From positions 3,842,483-3,906,482 of the forward strand of contig JAJEKV010000071.1 in the NCBI GenBank assembly GCA_021234155.1: 64,000 bases of DNA, given 5' to 3'. The stretch comes from Isoetes taiwanensis. Taxonomy: Eukaryota > Streptophyta > Lycopodiopsida > Isoetales > Isoetaceae. The translations under genes and the position numbers were made by a program. Under the pieces are notes generated by a model. The model was not told where the DNA came from. It searched no databases and was given only the letters and a program-made list of their open reading frames with translations. Numbering within the stretch: position 1 is the first letter of the stretch; each line of letters begins with the position of its first letter. Of the stretch, positions 11,977 to 24,559 are shown in pieces.

Positions 11977-14216
11977 ATGGCTAAGAAGGTCCTGGTAGTC
12001 GGGAGTAGCAGCGGCGTCGGCCTTGAGGTAAACTTCATTTTAAAAGGAAACTTCCACACTCATAAACGGTAAATCAGACAGTATGGTGCTCAGTCTTTTT
12101 TGTTTTCTTTTTTGGACAGGTGACAAAGCAACTTCTTGCTCTCGCAGACAAATTTGAAGTCTATGCTCTTGTTAGAAATCAAGAGAGAGCTGCCAAAGCA
12201 ATTGGTATCTACTATTATAAATCTAGCACCATGTTCTATGTTGATGTTATAATAAATGATCCAATCTGATGCTAAATCGATTGATCCATGTTAGGTGATG
12301 GAACATCAAATGTGAACTTTATCAATGGGGATGTTACGAAGTCTGAAACATTGCTGCCTGCCTGTCAAGGTATGGATGCTGTTGTCTGCACAATTGGAGC
12401 AAGGGCAGGATGGCGGTTACCTGGTTTCAATCAACAGACTCCAAAAAATGTAGATTATGCTGGAGTAAAACACCTAGCTGAAGCAGCTTTCTCTGCCAAG
12501 GTACTAAACACTTGGTTCAGTGAAGATTATGGCATCCAATAATGTAAAAGTTACAATTTTGATTTATAATGGCCACTGCATGCATGCTTGCTTTCTTACC
12601 TTGACAATTTACTGCGTTGTAGGCTATTTCTTAATAAGTTTTCTAATACAGTTGTGTTGAACAGGTTCCAACGTTTGTACTTGTCTCTTCAATGTTTGTA
12701 ACAAGACCATTTTCCTTTGTTGGACTTCTATTGAATACACTCTTTGGTCGCGTACTTGTGTGGAAATTCAAGGTATCTTTCATTGACACCGTGTTAGAGT
12801 ATTGAAAACATATTGCATGCATCTAGATCAAGATTCAAGATGCAACTAGCCCTTAGAAGGCATTAGGTTAATTTGGTATAGTAACGTTGGTTGCAGGTAT
12901 TGAGATACACATATGCAGACTGTATGCCATATGCCTCGAACAAATGCAGGCATTACCATTTGTCATTTTGGGGCAGTAAGCATTAATTTGCTGTGTTTTT
13001 GTGGACGACAGCTGGCTGCATAAGCTGGTATTTTGTACTATGTTGTGATTTCACCTATTAGCCTTTCAAGCCTGCGAAATTTGTGTCACTATTATTGGGC
13101 TGGTACATATTATGCCATATCACGATGGCCACCCGGTGATTTTCAGAAGGCAGTATTTGTATCATGTTCAATGTGCTTGTCCCCTCCTTCTTAATAGATC
13201 AATTTTGTCATATCACATCAGCAGCATCCCATAAGACATGTGACAATCCTCTAAATGTCCCTATTGAGACTTGAACATGAGAGCTCATGGTTGCTAGCCC
13301 AATAGACTAGATAGGAGAGGACCAGTAACCAGTCTCATCTCTTCTCTGTTAAGTGGGCTACCTTGGTCCATCTACAAGTAGTAGCTGAATCAGATTTGGA
13401 TGGTACATTTTAATTGTTATATTACTTTTCAAATAGCTGATAATTTCACCCGTTTTATATTACCAGCAAATTAGAATGCAGTAACCAGTATCAGCCATAT
13501 GCTAAGGAGGGCTGTCGTCATCATGCATCGGCTGCCTTGAATCAGATAGCCGGTAGCTTCTCCCTGTTATATTGCTTTCTGTAGCTTATAGCTATCCCCT
13601 AGTTATTCATTGAGTTGTAACATATCAAATCTGTTCTAATTCATTCTCTTCTGTGGTGCATTGAGATTTTGTCTATAACTGAGAAGCTTTTGGTTCTGCA
13701 GTGTCCAATAATGTAGAATGCAATGCAAGGCATGACTATAATCTAATACCTTATACCTTTGATTGCATATTAGTTCGTAATTGCTATAGCCATGTATGTG
13801 AACAATCAAATAGTAGGTATGCAATTTATGGTCCTCTGCCTCAAACTTGGCCACATTCTTATAGGGAGAGAATGCACTTCGTGATGTTTACTCTAAGGAT
13901 GGTGACTTAAGCTACTATATTGTGAGGCCTGGTGGATTGAACAATAAGGAAGGTGGCCAGTACAAAATCATTGCTGAAAAAGGTTAGTTTTCTATGATCA
14001 GTTTTGCACTTGCTAGATAAATAAGATCCATTTTATGTTTTGTCAGGGGATAAAGGGACGGGATCCATAAGTCGTCGCGATGTCGCTGCTGTTGTTGTTG
14101 CCTGTGTGGATGGACTTTGTACTCCGAATGTGACATTTGAAATTTATTGTGATATCCAGCAACCACCTTTAAATGGCCTAAAAGATATTTTGTCATTAGA
14201 TCCTGACAACAATTAG
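11977..14216 (+). CDS. NAD(P)-binding Rossmann-fold protein (atypical short-chain dehydrogenase), six exons
   Basis: Six exons join into 245 codons plus a stop: 11,977-12,027, 12,120-12,204, 12,295-12,500, 12,665-12,772, 13,865-13,982 and 14,047-14,216. Every intron has GT and AG borders and the phases agree. The product begins MAKKVLVVGSSSGVGLEV, a glycine-rich dinucleotide-binding loop (residues 5-16). It continues with GDVT and GMDAVVCTIGA strands, NVDYAGVKHLAEAA, TFVLVSSMFV and YYIVRPGGL. These are hallmarks of the atypical, NmrA-like SDR group that includes chloroplast and cytosolic oxidoreductases of unknown substrate. No transit peptide is obvious, so the location is uncertain. Intron 4 (about 1.1 kb) is the longest. 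The sequence shows no damage, so I read it as a functional host gene. The exact substrate cannot be told. Confidence 0.88.
13200..13330 (-). repeat. Possible tRNA-derived SINE remnant in intron 4
   Basis: Read on the minus strand there is GTTCAAGTCTC, close to a Pol III B box, after a stretch resembling a tRNA 5' half (GGGCTAGCAACC). The tail is unclear, so this is a weak call. Confidence 0.25.
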
Positions 14217-14797
14217 CATGAAATGGTGAAGCCTATGGAAAAGGTGATCCTTAACAGTGTTAAGCTTCTACAACGACCTGCACCTTTTACCATAGAGCCA
14301 GTGTGCCACCACAACACACACAGTTGTTGATTGTTGCGTGGAAATGCTGTTCTGCGTCATTATTATTTACCTTGGTTTCTTCAAAGTCCTACTACAGCAA
14401 AGATTTTTTATGAGATATGTTTTTCCACATTCTATTGCTTGTCGAGCAAGGATTTATATATATGGTGTTTGAACTTGTAATAGTGCTGAATGGATGTTTC
14501 TTCATTTCTCGATGTTAGGTGGAAGATTTTCCCATTTTCTTTCTGATGCTGCATTATGGAGCTTGTAGTCGTGTTCCTACATGTTCTCTTGTTGGTGGTG
14601 ATAGCCTGTATGGGTTTGATATTGGTGTCAATATTATCACAAATGCAACATTAATCCTTTGCCATAACAACAAATTCTGGATCCTGTCCAATGCCGCCAC
14701 AAGCAAACGAGTTTTCTGAAAACGCGGTGTTGCAAAATGCTTTTCGTCCATTGTTGTGGAAGGTGTTTTGGAGGAGCAGGGCCATGGAGTCGAAAAT

Positions 14798-14825
14798 ATG
14801 TAGGACTTCTGTATTAGTCCTACAT
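14798..14825 (+). other. Perfect 10-bp-stem hairpin upstream of the tRNA gene
   Basis: ATGTAGGACT and AGTCCTACAT pair perfectly around an 8-nt loop, 25 bp before the tRNA. A 12-bp reverse copy of the tRNA 5' end (GGCCATGGAGTC, 14,780-14,791) lies just before it. Confidence 0.6.
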
Positions 14826-14849
14826 CTTGCAATTTTTAATCTAATCTCA

Positions 14850-14922
14850 GACTCCATGGCCCAATGGATAAGGCGCTGGTCTACGAAACCAGAGATTCTG
14901 GGTTCGATCCCCAGTGGAGTCG
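14850..14922 (+). tRNA. tRNA-Arg (anticodon ACG)
   Basis: A full cloverleaf can be drawn. The acceptor stem is GACTCCA/TGGAGTC with discriminator G. The anticodon arm CTGGT-CTACGAA-ACCAG has anticodon ACG, and the T arm is CTGGG-TTCGATC-CCCAG. The A box (TGGCCCAATGG, 14,857) and B box (GGTTCGATCC, 14,901-14,910) are intact. There is no intron and no encoded CCA, as expected for a nuclear gene. A TTTT run at 14,927-14,930 is a suitable Pol III terminator. It decodes CGU/CGC/CGA after A34-to-I editing. Confidence 0.97.
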
Positions 14923-15600
14923 TGTGTTTTAATAACACGGTGGGGACTGTAATCGGGGATTGGAATCGCCCGAAACTCTGCCCTTCCATTTTTAGCTTCA
15001 AGGTCATTCTTGGTATCTGGCTCCAGTTCTTCGTATTCCTCTTTTTTCAAATTGGAATTGGTTGTTTGATGGGCTTATTTTCTTTATAGGCTTTCTGATT
15101 TGATCTTCATTGTTTCTGCTCTATAGACTGTAACTCTTCATATTCCCCTTCATTCTTGATTGATTCTTGGTGAGTTTCTTGAATTCATCGTGATTTTTTC
15201 ATTGGGTTTGCTTTCTTGGGTTTACTTAGTCTACATTCTTGATGCGTTTCTGTTTTTATCTTAAATTGTCTCAGTAGCTTATCTTTGATAATTTACGGCG
15301 TTCATATTCTTGATGCTTTTCGCGTTTGATCTTTATTGTTTCTGTGTTTCCCTTCAATGGGTTTCCTGGTTTTTTTTTTGCTTATCCTTTTGCAAGGTTT
15401 GGGTTTTTAACATTTTTTGGCCTTTTTTTAATCAAATTGTTGCAGGCCCTTTGCTCCAATCTGGAAAACTGGTTTCTTTTAGGCGTGTACTAAGTGGAAC
15501 CCAAAAGGTGTCTTATAAAAATATGTCACCCATAAAATAAGACTTGTAAAAAAAGGGCCTAAGATGGTATACATAGACACACAGGGCACATATACAAAAT
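14923..15600. other. No gene seen (T-rich sequence after the tRNA)
   Basis: Pyrimidine-rich sequence with many TTGATTCTTG-like words. A short CGTGT/ACACG hairpin follows the tRNA. I see no coding similarity on either strand. Confidence 0.4.
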
Positions 15601-15832
15601 ACATAGACACATGATATAAGGGTAATTTAAACCTTAAGATGGTATGACGATAGGCTTACATGGTATGTATTTTGACGATGTGAACATGGTGTATTATTTT
15701 AAGATGTCATTTATGGTATACATAGACACATGATATGAGGGTAGTTTAAACCTTAAGATGGTACGGTGATGGTACGGTATTTTGATGATATGGACACGGC
15801 GTATTATTTTAAGATGCGATTTATAGGTTGTG
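15601..15832. repeat. Tandem duplication, about 119 bp x 2
   Basis: ACATAGACACATGATAT(A/G)AGG and the following bases recur at 15,601 and 15,720. Each copy ends in TATTATTTTAAGATG. A partial third copy of the start is near 15,570. Confidence 0.8.
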
Positions 15833-16485
15833 CGGTTTTAGGTGGCATTAACTATGGATTTTAACCATTGATCCACATGGTACCGTCATATGAATATTGT
15901 TTAAATCTAGTAGGGTTAACCATAGTAGGATCAAAGCTATTAGATTGCCAACATAATTTAGTAGCAAGGTTGGCAGTTTGCAAGTTAATCTTAAAAGTAC
16001 AAGAAATTTGTCGGCAGCCAAGGCCGCCACAAACATTTCTTTTGTTCAACTCGGTGCAAACATACATGGGGCAACTAGACATGGACTCTCCATGAATATG
16101 CATTGCCATTACCTTTACATTAGGCTATGGCATAGTATTGTTCTTGAGGTTAAATATAAACCATCCGAATATGAGATAAAGGCAATTAATGTACAACATA
16201 GTTTACATTCACTATTGGCTAGAAAATGGTCTTAATATAAGCGTAATCCTCTAGTTTGTGCAAAACACTAGAACTAATAAAACTCCATGCTTGAAGGACA
16301 AGTTGCATCTCCACATATTGATATGCATCCTAATCTTGTCCCATTGACGATGAGAAGAGCTTTATATTTCTCATGCTGACTTAACTCTACACTGGACTGC
16401 TTTCTGGAGTAGCAAGTTGTAGCCTCTAATTCCTTGATTTTCATTCTATTTTTCTTGAATGGCTTTGTGGTTTTTGTAGTGAATA

Positions 16486-17275
16486 TCAGCTTCTGCAATT
16501 TTGACATTGTTGCTCAAAATGTTTCAGCCAGTCCAGCTTTCCTTGCATCTCTATTTCTCCTGGTTTAACTATATCAGACTCAGCTCTGCTTTCTCTAGCA
16601 TTGTTCACATTAGCGAATAATCCTTGGTGCTCATTTGTCTCTGATTCTGCGCAAGTAATGTAATGGACCCATGGGTAACGGACCCATGGGAGAAGTAGAT
16701 CTGGGTGTCGCGTTCCCGAGACACCGGCATAAGCATATAGAAGCAACTACTCATAAATGTCTAGACGGTTTTGCCCAGTTGGTTAAGTGCATGTTGGTTA
16801 GGAAAGTTACATTTAGTATCAGAGCAAGGCGTAATTTCGAGTCTCCATGGGGGTAGAAATGACATGGATGTTATATGACACATAATTCCATCATGAAGGG
16901 GAAGTACGGCGTGGTTGTATCCACAGTGGAAGCATGATGTTCGAGGACGAGCATAGTTCTAATGGGAGAGATTGTAATGGACCCATGAGAGACCGCTCGA
17001 GTGGATCTGGGTGTTGCGTTCTCGAGACGCCAACATAATGGGTAGAAGCAAGTAATGAATGTCGAGACGGTTTTGCCCAGTTGGTTAAGGGCATGTCGGT
17101 TAGGAAAGTTACAAGTAACATATTTATGAGAGCCTTCTTTTTCATGTCTCATTGCCAAAATTTCTTCAATGCCTGCCCTAGTAAAAAACTCTCCAATATG
17201 ATCTCTTGTTGTACTTATCTCCTGGAAGAGATTCTGATCCATAAGGTTCTCCAACGAACTGGCATCTCTCTGCAT
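16486..17275 (-). pseudogene. Coding-like host exon of unknown family, interrupted by a TRIM
   Basis: On the minus strand an open, charged, helical stretch (starting near 17,268 after a TATGCAG acceptor, with SLENLMDQNLFQEI) runs to the TRIM edge at 17,114. Open sequence in the same phase continues beyond the TRIM at 16,658 (GKLDWLKHFEQQCQ) to about 16,490. After that, similarity to a coiled coil seems to continue in another frame towards 16,440. I do not recognise the protein. It could be an exon of a coiled-coil gene inactivated by the insertion, or an open stretch by chance. Confidence 0.35.
16654..17118 (+). mobile_element. TRIM (terminal-repeat retrotransposon in miniature)
   Basis: Two direct terminal repeats, 16,659-16,811 and 16,973-17,113, both start TGTAATGG and end GTTACA. 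They are flanked by the 5-bp target duplication AGTAA (16,654-16,658 and 17,114-17,118). Just inside the first repeat, AGTATCAGAGCAAGG matches a tRNA-iMet-type primer-binding site. Before the second lies a purine-rich AATGGGAGAGAT. At 455 bp with no coding capacity this is a classic TRIM, and it looks whole. The two repeats differ visibly, including a short internal duplication of the GGACCCATGGG word in the first copy, so it is not very recent. Confidence 0.88.
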
Positions 17276-17299
17276 ATGTATTGGCTAGACAGATGCTTC

Positions 17300-20200
17300 A
17301 GGAACTCATTGTTGCAAGACTGTGTTGACACTTTAAGCATTGACTAGAAACGCGTGCTTGACAATGCCAGGCATTGATCAAGGACATGTGAAATGCATAG
17401 GCATAATAGAGTTTGCAAATTGTAAATGTAATCTTGTATATATATGTATCTGCGTAGATGATAGGCAATGGGAATGGGTCATTAGCCGTGGGCACATGGA
17501 TAGGAATTAATGGAATGCATGGGATGGAATAGATGGATAAGCATTGGAGTGCATAGATAATATGGATTGCGATGTCAGACAATAGTTAATGTCACTATAA
17601 TTGAATATTCAAACATAAATAAGTGGTATTTATAAATAGCTATATATACAAGAAATCGCGGTGGTCAAGGCTGCCGGCCAACGCAAATTAGATAAATTAG
17701 TCGATAAATAGGAATCCTTAGGCACTATACATTTCCTTATACCGATGCACAATATGAAGTTGGAATGTTGTGAAAGGTAGCAAGTGATAGATAAACTTGA
17801 AGCCACTATCAACATGGAAGTCACAAAGCCTTCATGGCACATTGGCCTCAAGGGGCTACATATCCTTATGAGACTAAAGTACCTTTTTAGCTAGAGAATT
17901 TTAAGTCTGAATGGAGAAGAGAAAAGTGATGTAAGATATGTTTTGCCAAAGTTGGGCATTGGTTGTCAAGATCAAGAAGTGTGCTTGTGCTCTAATATTG
18001 ATTTGTTCCAGAAAGAATTTACCTTGAGCTATGGTAGAATATTGTAATGGTTGGGGAACATTGATTCGGTGAAATTCCAATATAAAAGTGCCTTTTCTTT
18101 TCGTATCCGTCAAGTATAAAATGACAGATGAGAAGACGCATCATATAGCTATTATTTCTGAAAAACAACTTTGCAAATGTTAAGCCAGCACAATATTTAC
18201 GTAAAATAGCATAGTAAGGATTCAACCATATCTTTGGAAGAATGTTAAACTATTTTGAACCCGCGGACAAGAAGATAATTTACTCTGTGTTCCCCAGTTC
18301 AACCCGACATTCTGGTGTTTTGACCCAACATCCTACTATTTTAATCTAACATTCCAATGATATTTATTTATGTTAAATTCTTGCTACATATTTTCACATT
18401 GCATGAATGGCTATGCGCCTTGAATTCTTGCGTGCCGTGCATCGACACTTCTTCCACATCGGAATTCAAGACATAGAGCCATTCCTGTATACAAAAATGC
18501 CCTTCATTTGGGGTAATATATTTTTTGAAGTTTTTTAATTTAGCAAGAAAAGTGCAAAAACGCATCACAGAATCAACTTGAGTAAGACTTGTCACTTGTT
18601 TTGGTGTGTTATGGGAGATGTTATTTTTTTGATATCAAAAATAAAAAAACATTGATATGTTTATGAATAATATAGAATAGAATAGAATAGATTTTTTAAC
18701 GTCCACGGAGACCAATAGGTCATGGGACCCATACAAATATAGCACAAATCTCATAGTACACAATAACAAAAAATTTTATTTTTAGCACACCAGCCCAACC
18801 AAGCCTACAGCCTTTCTTGCAATTCTAGCCTATCCACGTTGCATCTCTACATCAATACTTGGAGATGACGTGTCATATTTCAAGCCGTTAAATCTTAATC
18901 GTATGGCTTATAAAATTCCACGTATCATGATGGATTCAACCCTCAAGACTCAGTTGTTTGAATCATCTATTGGCAGACGAATTGAAGCCTAGACGATTTA
19001 AAGCCGTAATCTGGCCAAATATAGTGTGACAGCTAGTTTGTTTTCCTTAGTTATAGCTTATGGGGGATAGCAGAATCAAGTGTTTGAAGAGTCTGGGCAT
19101 TCTCGGCATTTGGAATGGGCATGATTAAAGTCATTTTGCAAAGTATCTGTTGTCTTAGTTGGAATTGCATCATCGAATACTACTTATGTCCGCATCATAA
19201 AACTTCAAGGTACTTCTTTTGTCGTTAGAACCTTCTGATTTAATTTAGTTAACCCGTTAGTGCAAAAGATGTGCAAAAAAGCTGCTATAGGGCAAGAAAA
19301 AATAGTGTTTCTATTATATTTCTGCAAAACCTGATATAGATTTATTATCAAATAACTTTCAAGCCTGTAGCAGCAGATCACAGTCAAAGCGATTTGCCTT
19401 TAGCCTTGTAGTTGAAGGCATTAATTTATTTTTACGTCAGAAGAGCTTTATTTTTCTTTGTAGCAGTACAACTGCCTTTTGTAGCTCTGTGTTCATGTTT
19501 GATGCAGAAAACCTAGTGAGTATGCTAAATCTTTTTGTGAAGACTTTCAAATTTTAACACGACTGCCATCATGCTCGTATAAACTCAAGTACTTCTAAAC
19601 CAAAATTTCTCTACTTGCCAGGTGCCGCTGCGTGAATGTCTCTGTCTCATTGCATCGGTCGTGCAACATGATGATCCAAACAAGATTTCCTCATGTAACA
19701 CTACCATGTGATTTCTCTCCCTTGAAATTTTACTGAGAACGCACTTATATGCTCTCTATTTTTAAAAATTTGTGTGCTTTTGAATATAATGCATGGGTGT
19801 TGTTTGGACATGTTTTGACTGAATCTGCTCTTATCATAGTGCTGATGTAATCCTAAAAAGATTCAGGATATCTATCATAAAGCTGCTATGAATGGTCTTG
19901 GGCCGGTTTCTGCGTGCACATGTTGTATATAGTTCTATAATTTTATAGTTAAGTCATAGTAGATATATAGAAGACGAATTGTTGAGAACTAAATCTTGCG
20001 ATAAAACATATTGGATACGTGTAAAGCATGATGTACTCCTTTGAATTGAACTATTGCTTTGGAATAGCATGTTTTGCAAATTCCAATATGTCGATGATGT
20101 CACTTAATGGCTTATTAATATAGAGGGTATCTGCCTTTAGGTCAACTCCAAATGTGACCATCGTAGGAAGAAATTTCCTGAAGGTTTTCTCTGATGCCTT

Positions 20201-20680
20201 ACAAATTCGTAGAGTAGCGCTTGCAACCACAACTTATGGTATTACCTTTGCTCTAGCCAAAACTGCCAATGGATGACCACTTATTACTATTGAAAAGTAG
20301 TAACTTGGACTCTTGATATAATATTATATTCTATTCTCTTCTTTCACCTCTAAACCTTGAGGTGTGGCAGATGTCAAAGCCGCCTTTAAAATTTTGCTTG
20401 CATTAGCCCCAGTTATGACACATAGACTCAAGGACTCTGCTTCTATAGGTCTCACGTAATGCCCTGTCTTGATAACATTATCAAAATAAAGTTGAGCAGC
20501 ATATGTAATAAACATGCTGCAACACCTTGGAGGATCATTACCAAAGTCCAACATGCGCCACAACTGATGGTATTGTTCATGTCAATTGATAATTGAACAT
20601 ATGTTATGATAGAACTTGGAAGTTGAAGAATAAGATATTGATTGAGTAAAGAACATCAAAAGAAGCATATACATTATAGG
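17300..20680. other. Long stretch without a recognised gene
   Basis: AT-rich sequence. I note a degenerate tandem triplet of about 21 bp near 18,298-18,360 (AACCCGACATTCTGGTGTTTT and relatives). A (GAATA)n tract at 18,671-18,690 looks like the tail of a minus-strand SINE or LINE. Two short exon-like open segments lie on the plus strand after AG acceptors: about 19,621-19,710, and about 20,142-20,274 containing TPNVTIVGRNFLKVFSDAL. None can be assigned to a gene. Confidence 0.35.
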
Positions 20681-20684
20681 AAAA

Positions 20685-20712
20685 CTAGAAAAAGTGCCCA
20701 GCATTGCTAGGC
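20685..20712 (-). repeat. Helitron-like 3' terminus, minus orientation
   Basis: On the minus strand the hairpin GCCTAGCAATGCTGGGC is followed by ACTTTTT and CTAG with T next, the same layout as at 8,568-8,597. The Helitron body would extend to the right. Its 5' end was not found. Confidence 0.6.
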
Positions 20713-20719
20713 TTTTGTG

Positions 20720-23700
20720 AGGCATAAATTCAAAAGCTATAAAGATGATGGATTCAAGTTGATAGCATGTATATTTATAAATTCAAACATTAAAATGTGA
20801 TGTATGGATAAAAGGAACAAGATACAACAACTAAATTTGCACTAAAAAAAAAGAAAACAGCTCTCAACAAAATAAACCTACAACAACGTATTTGATTGTT
20901 CATAATAAATTTTATGTCCATGTATTAGCATGTCCATACATTGTTTCCAATGATGGTTAGCATCTCTTTTTTTTTCCCATGTTATCTTTTAGCTACATTT
21001 TTTCGCGTTCTTTTTTTTGTTGGATGCACCTTCTACATTTTGATTTTGTCTTGCTACAAAATCTAGGTCATGACAGGGTGAAAGTTGATAAAGGAACAAA
21101 AAACAAGGAGATATTTTAGAGCATCATTTTCAAGGCGACATGGATTGCAATCTATAAAAGGGCATTCAAGCAGGTTGGAGCCTTTCGTAACAAGGTGGTA
21201 CTCAACTAGGTATAGTTATCTGAGCGACTGTTGTAATTGTTTGTTTTGTTCAATCTCGTATTCATAGCTCTATAACATGGATTCTTAAAGAACTCTTAGA
21301 AAAAATAGCATCTTATGCTTGCTTCGCAATCGTTGCAGAGTAATTGTACGTTGTATCCATGTATAAATATCCCATGCTGTTAAGCATTCTAGATGGTAGT
21401 TTGTCTGCTATAGTGGACAATAACTTTATTCATAAGAACCTATAGCAGTAAATGCATCAGGATGCAAAAAGAATATATTAAGAGATGGTCAAGAATACTG
21501 CTCAGCTCATTCAGTATTAAATTTATAAGACAATAATTCTCCTACATTTGGAGATGGAATGGGCTTTCAGAAGTCTAGAAGCAAATAAAAAAGTGGACTT
21601 ACTATCCAAAAGAGTAGAAATACCTAGAATTGTAGACTATAATTGCAATTTTTTCCAAGAAACGATGCTGAATTTCTTTTTGTTATTCAAGTCTAGACAT
21701 TCTTCTGAATACCTTATGTTGTATGCAAGTAACACCTCTTAGGCATATAATATTTTTATGATCTTTTTTCCTCATTTGTATGCCATTTCGTGCATCTGCG
21801 AAGGCTGAGAAAAACATCAAAGACTAAATCCTGTCCACATTCATTTGTGTTTTTACCTTTATGAAGATGAATACAAGTGGCCACCCAGTCCTTTTGAAAT
21901 AAATAGAAGATATATATTTGGATGGAATAGTATTGTTTTATATCCAATTAAAGTTAAAAATCTTCTGACACATGACTGTTCTTAACGCAGATGCAAATTA
22001 TCATGGTCTGGGCCAGAGATTTACCATGATGTAAAATTCTTTTTAATCGCCACCCCGGTTGATGGTCCAAAATGGCTAGAAATTTGAATGCACTAGATAT
22101 CTACTAAAAAATTATGTGGACTATCAGCATAGCATAACTTATTTGTTAGAAGACATGAAGAATTTGCAATGAATGTAGCATTTGTGTGACGACCACATGA
22201 CAATTTGCTGCTTTCAAAAATACGGATTGGCAACTTGGTTGTTCGCATACGTTTAATTCAAGAAGAATGAAATTCCATGTTCCACTAGGCCGAAGTATAA
22301 TCCAAGCCATAAACATAGATACACATAATTTAGTATATGTTTCTCATTCAAGTTGGAGACCACCATATAAAGGCGAAGGTTATACTATACTAATGATCTA
22401 GCCTCTTTACAGTGCCAACAGATACACTACACAATCTAGGATCAAGAGCAAAGTGCAACAAGTGTGTATTAGAAAAAGCATGTTAAGTACGTCTTTGCAT
22501 CCCATTCTGGCCATTTTCTAGAAGTTTTCCAATCAATGCTTCACATTTTTCCTTTTGTAAATTCTTATCATTTTGCCATGCTGTTTGAGACATTGTGTTT
22601 GTGCAAGGGTGGACTTTGATATACAATGTTCTGTAGGATTTTTGTTGTTGTCTTAGTTCCAGTATCTGTGTTGTTTTCTTATTCGATTAAAGCCAATGCC
22701 AATACTAAAGGAACTTTGATTTTCCAAGTAATGACTTTTGGCGGCATTATTATGATGCATACATCTGATTCTAGCAATTCAGTTATCTAGACAATGGTCA
22801 ATGCTCGAGCTATGATATTTGATGCGATTTACTTTTGTTAACATTCATTCTTTTCGACAAGTGGCAATGCTCTTAGCTATTATATTGAATGCGATTGTTT
22901 TCTTCCCTTTGTTGAACTGGCAGGTTTCTGCGCTTCATTTACGTCCACGTACTTGAGATATTTTTTGAATTCGGTTGGACATTGATTTTTCTAGATTCTT
23001 TATGCATGACAGCAATCACATGGCACATATTTTATTATTAATTTAAATGTAAGCTTTGCATCTATTCACCATCATGCAAGCCATGCTTGGAAAATCAGAA
23101 GAGATGTGTACAAATATTTGTAGATTCCTCTCCCATATTCCATATTTGTTGCAGAATGAAAGCACATTATGTCCAGCTGCTCCTCATTTTCTATGTTTGT
23201 TGCGAAGCAATTGCTGACATTAAAAAAATCTCTTAATCCATATGTTATTGAGCAGTGCTCAATGCATAAGCCCTACACTAGCAATAAACTCCTCCACACT
23301 CTCCAAAAAAAGATTTTCTTTGCATTTGGTCTAAAGATTTATAAACCTCTCCAACCTAAAATTTATCTGCTATCATCACCTCAAGACACATCCACCTCAT
23401 ATCATCACCTCAAACTAAATGTGATAGTAGAGATGATAAAAGCGAATGCATGACCATACACATATTTGTACTCAATCAAAAGACTTAGTTCTATCTTTTA
23501 TCTCACTATCTATCATCTTATCCCTACGAAAAATTCTGATAAACAAGTGAACATGAGACATCCTATGACCTCTTCCTTAAACTAAGTATCATAACAAATG
23601 ACTATAAATGTTCGTACTCAATCACAACACTTGGGTCCATCCTTTATATCATCTCATCTTAAAAGCACGCTTTCAAGTTTAAATATATAATTGCATAATG

Positions 23701-24540
23701 TTGACCATCACATCACCCATGCTTGCAAGTTACAACCAAGATCTTACAAAGGCCTGTTACCTATTCATTTAGAAGTAAGGCTTCCTTTTAGTGCTCTATG
23801 TATCAATTTTCCAACAGCTTTAAGAGTCCAAAACAACAATTAGGTACTAAATACTTGAAAAGACATATATGAGTGCTAAAAATTCAAGAGACATATATGA
23901 ACCATCAGAAGAACGTTCATTGCCAAATCTTTTTCTATTGATGGCATGAATAGTAATAGAAAGCATAAATATAGATTTCATATTGCAACGAGCACAATAA
24001 ATCATTAATTGTTTACAATTCCTATAGGGAATCATATGCTAGGAAACAAGATTTTGTCATACCCATATGACATATTATCTATTTGCCTTACCTTCATTTT
24101 ACATGCGACACTACCATTGTTTTGTTGCACCAATGGGTGATTATCTACAAATGTTGTACATCTTCTGTAACATCATCTTAATTCCTTTTAGTACTGAGAA
24201 TTATGTGTTGCAACAACATGTTTGTCAACCTATATCTAGCTATATTTACATTTTACTTTAGTAGACATACACCCCATATATGATAACTCCATATAGGTGC
24301 ACATGCCTCTATGTATGCCATACATTGCTAGGGTTCATTTGCTTATGGTTAATTTCCTACAGCTTAAAATTCCTTATCTATATTATTCTAAAAGGTAGGT
24401 GGCAACGGGAAGGCGGTAGGGCCAAAAAACCCATAAGCTGAGTTGATCCTATTTCGTATCCCATATGTTTCTATGCAATTCATCTGTGATTTTTAGTTAA
24501 ATCGGTAGCTCTTTTTGAGAGCTCGAAGCCTTTAATCTTG
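20720..24540. other. AT-rich region without a recognised gene
   Basis: Probable body of the Helitron ending at 20,685, at least in its left part. Short open frames on both strands look random. I see no rRNA, tRNA or transposase signal. Confidence 0.35.
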
Positions 24541-24559
24541 TGGAGTTTTTTTCAGTTTC

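Noticed and set aside
14554-15089. ORFs of 92-132 codons overlapping the tRNA
   Set aside because: They run through a functional tRNA gene and show no protein-like motif.
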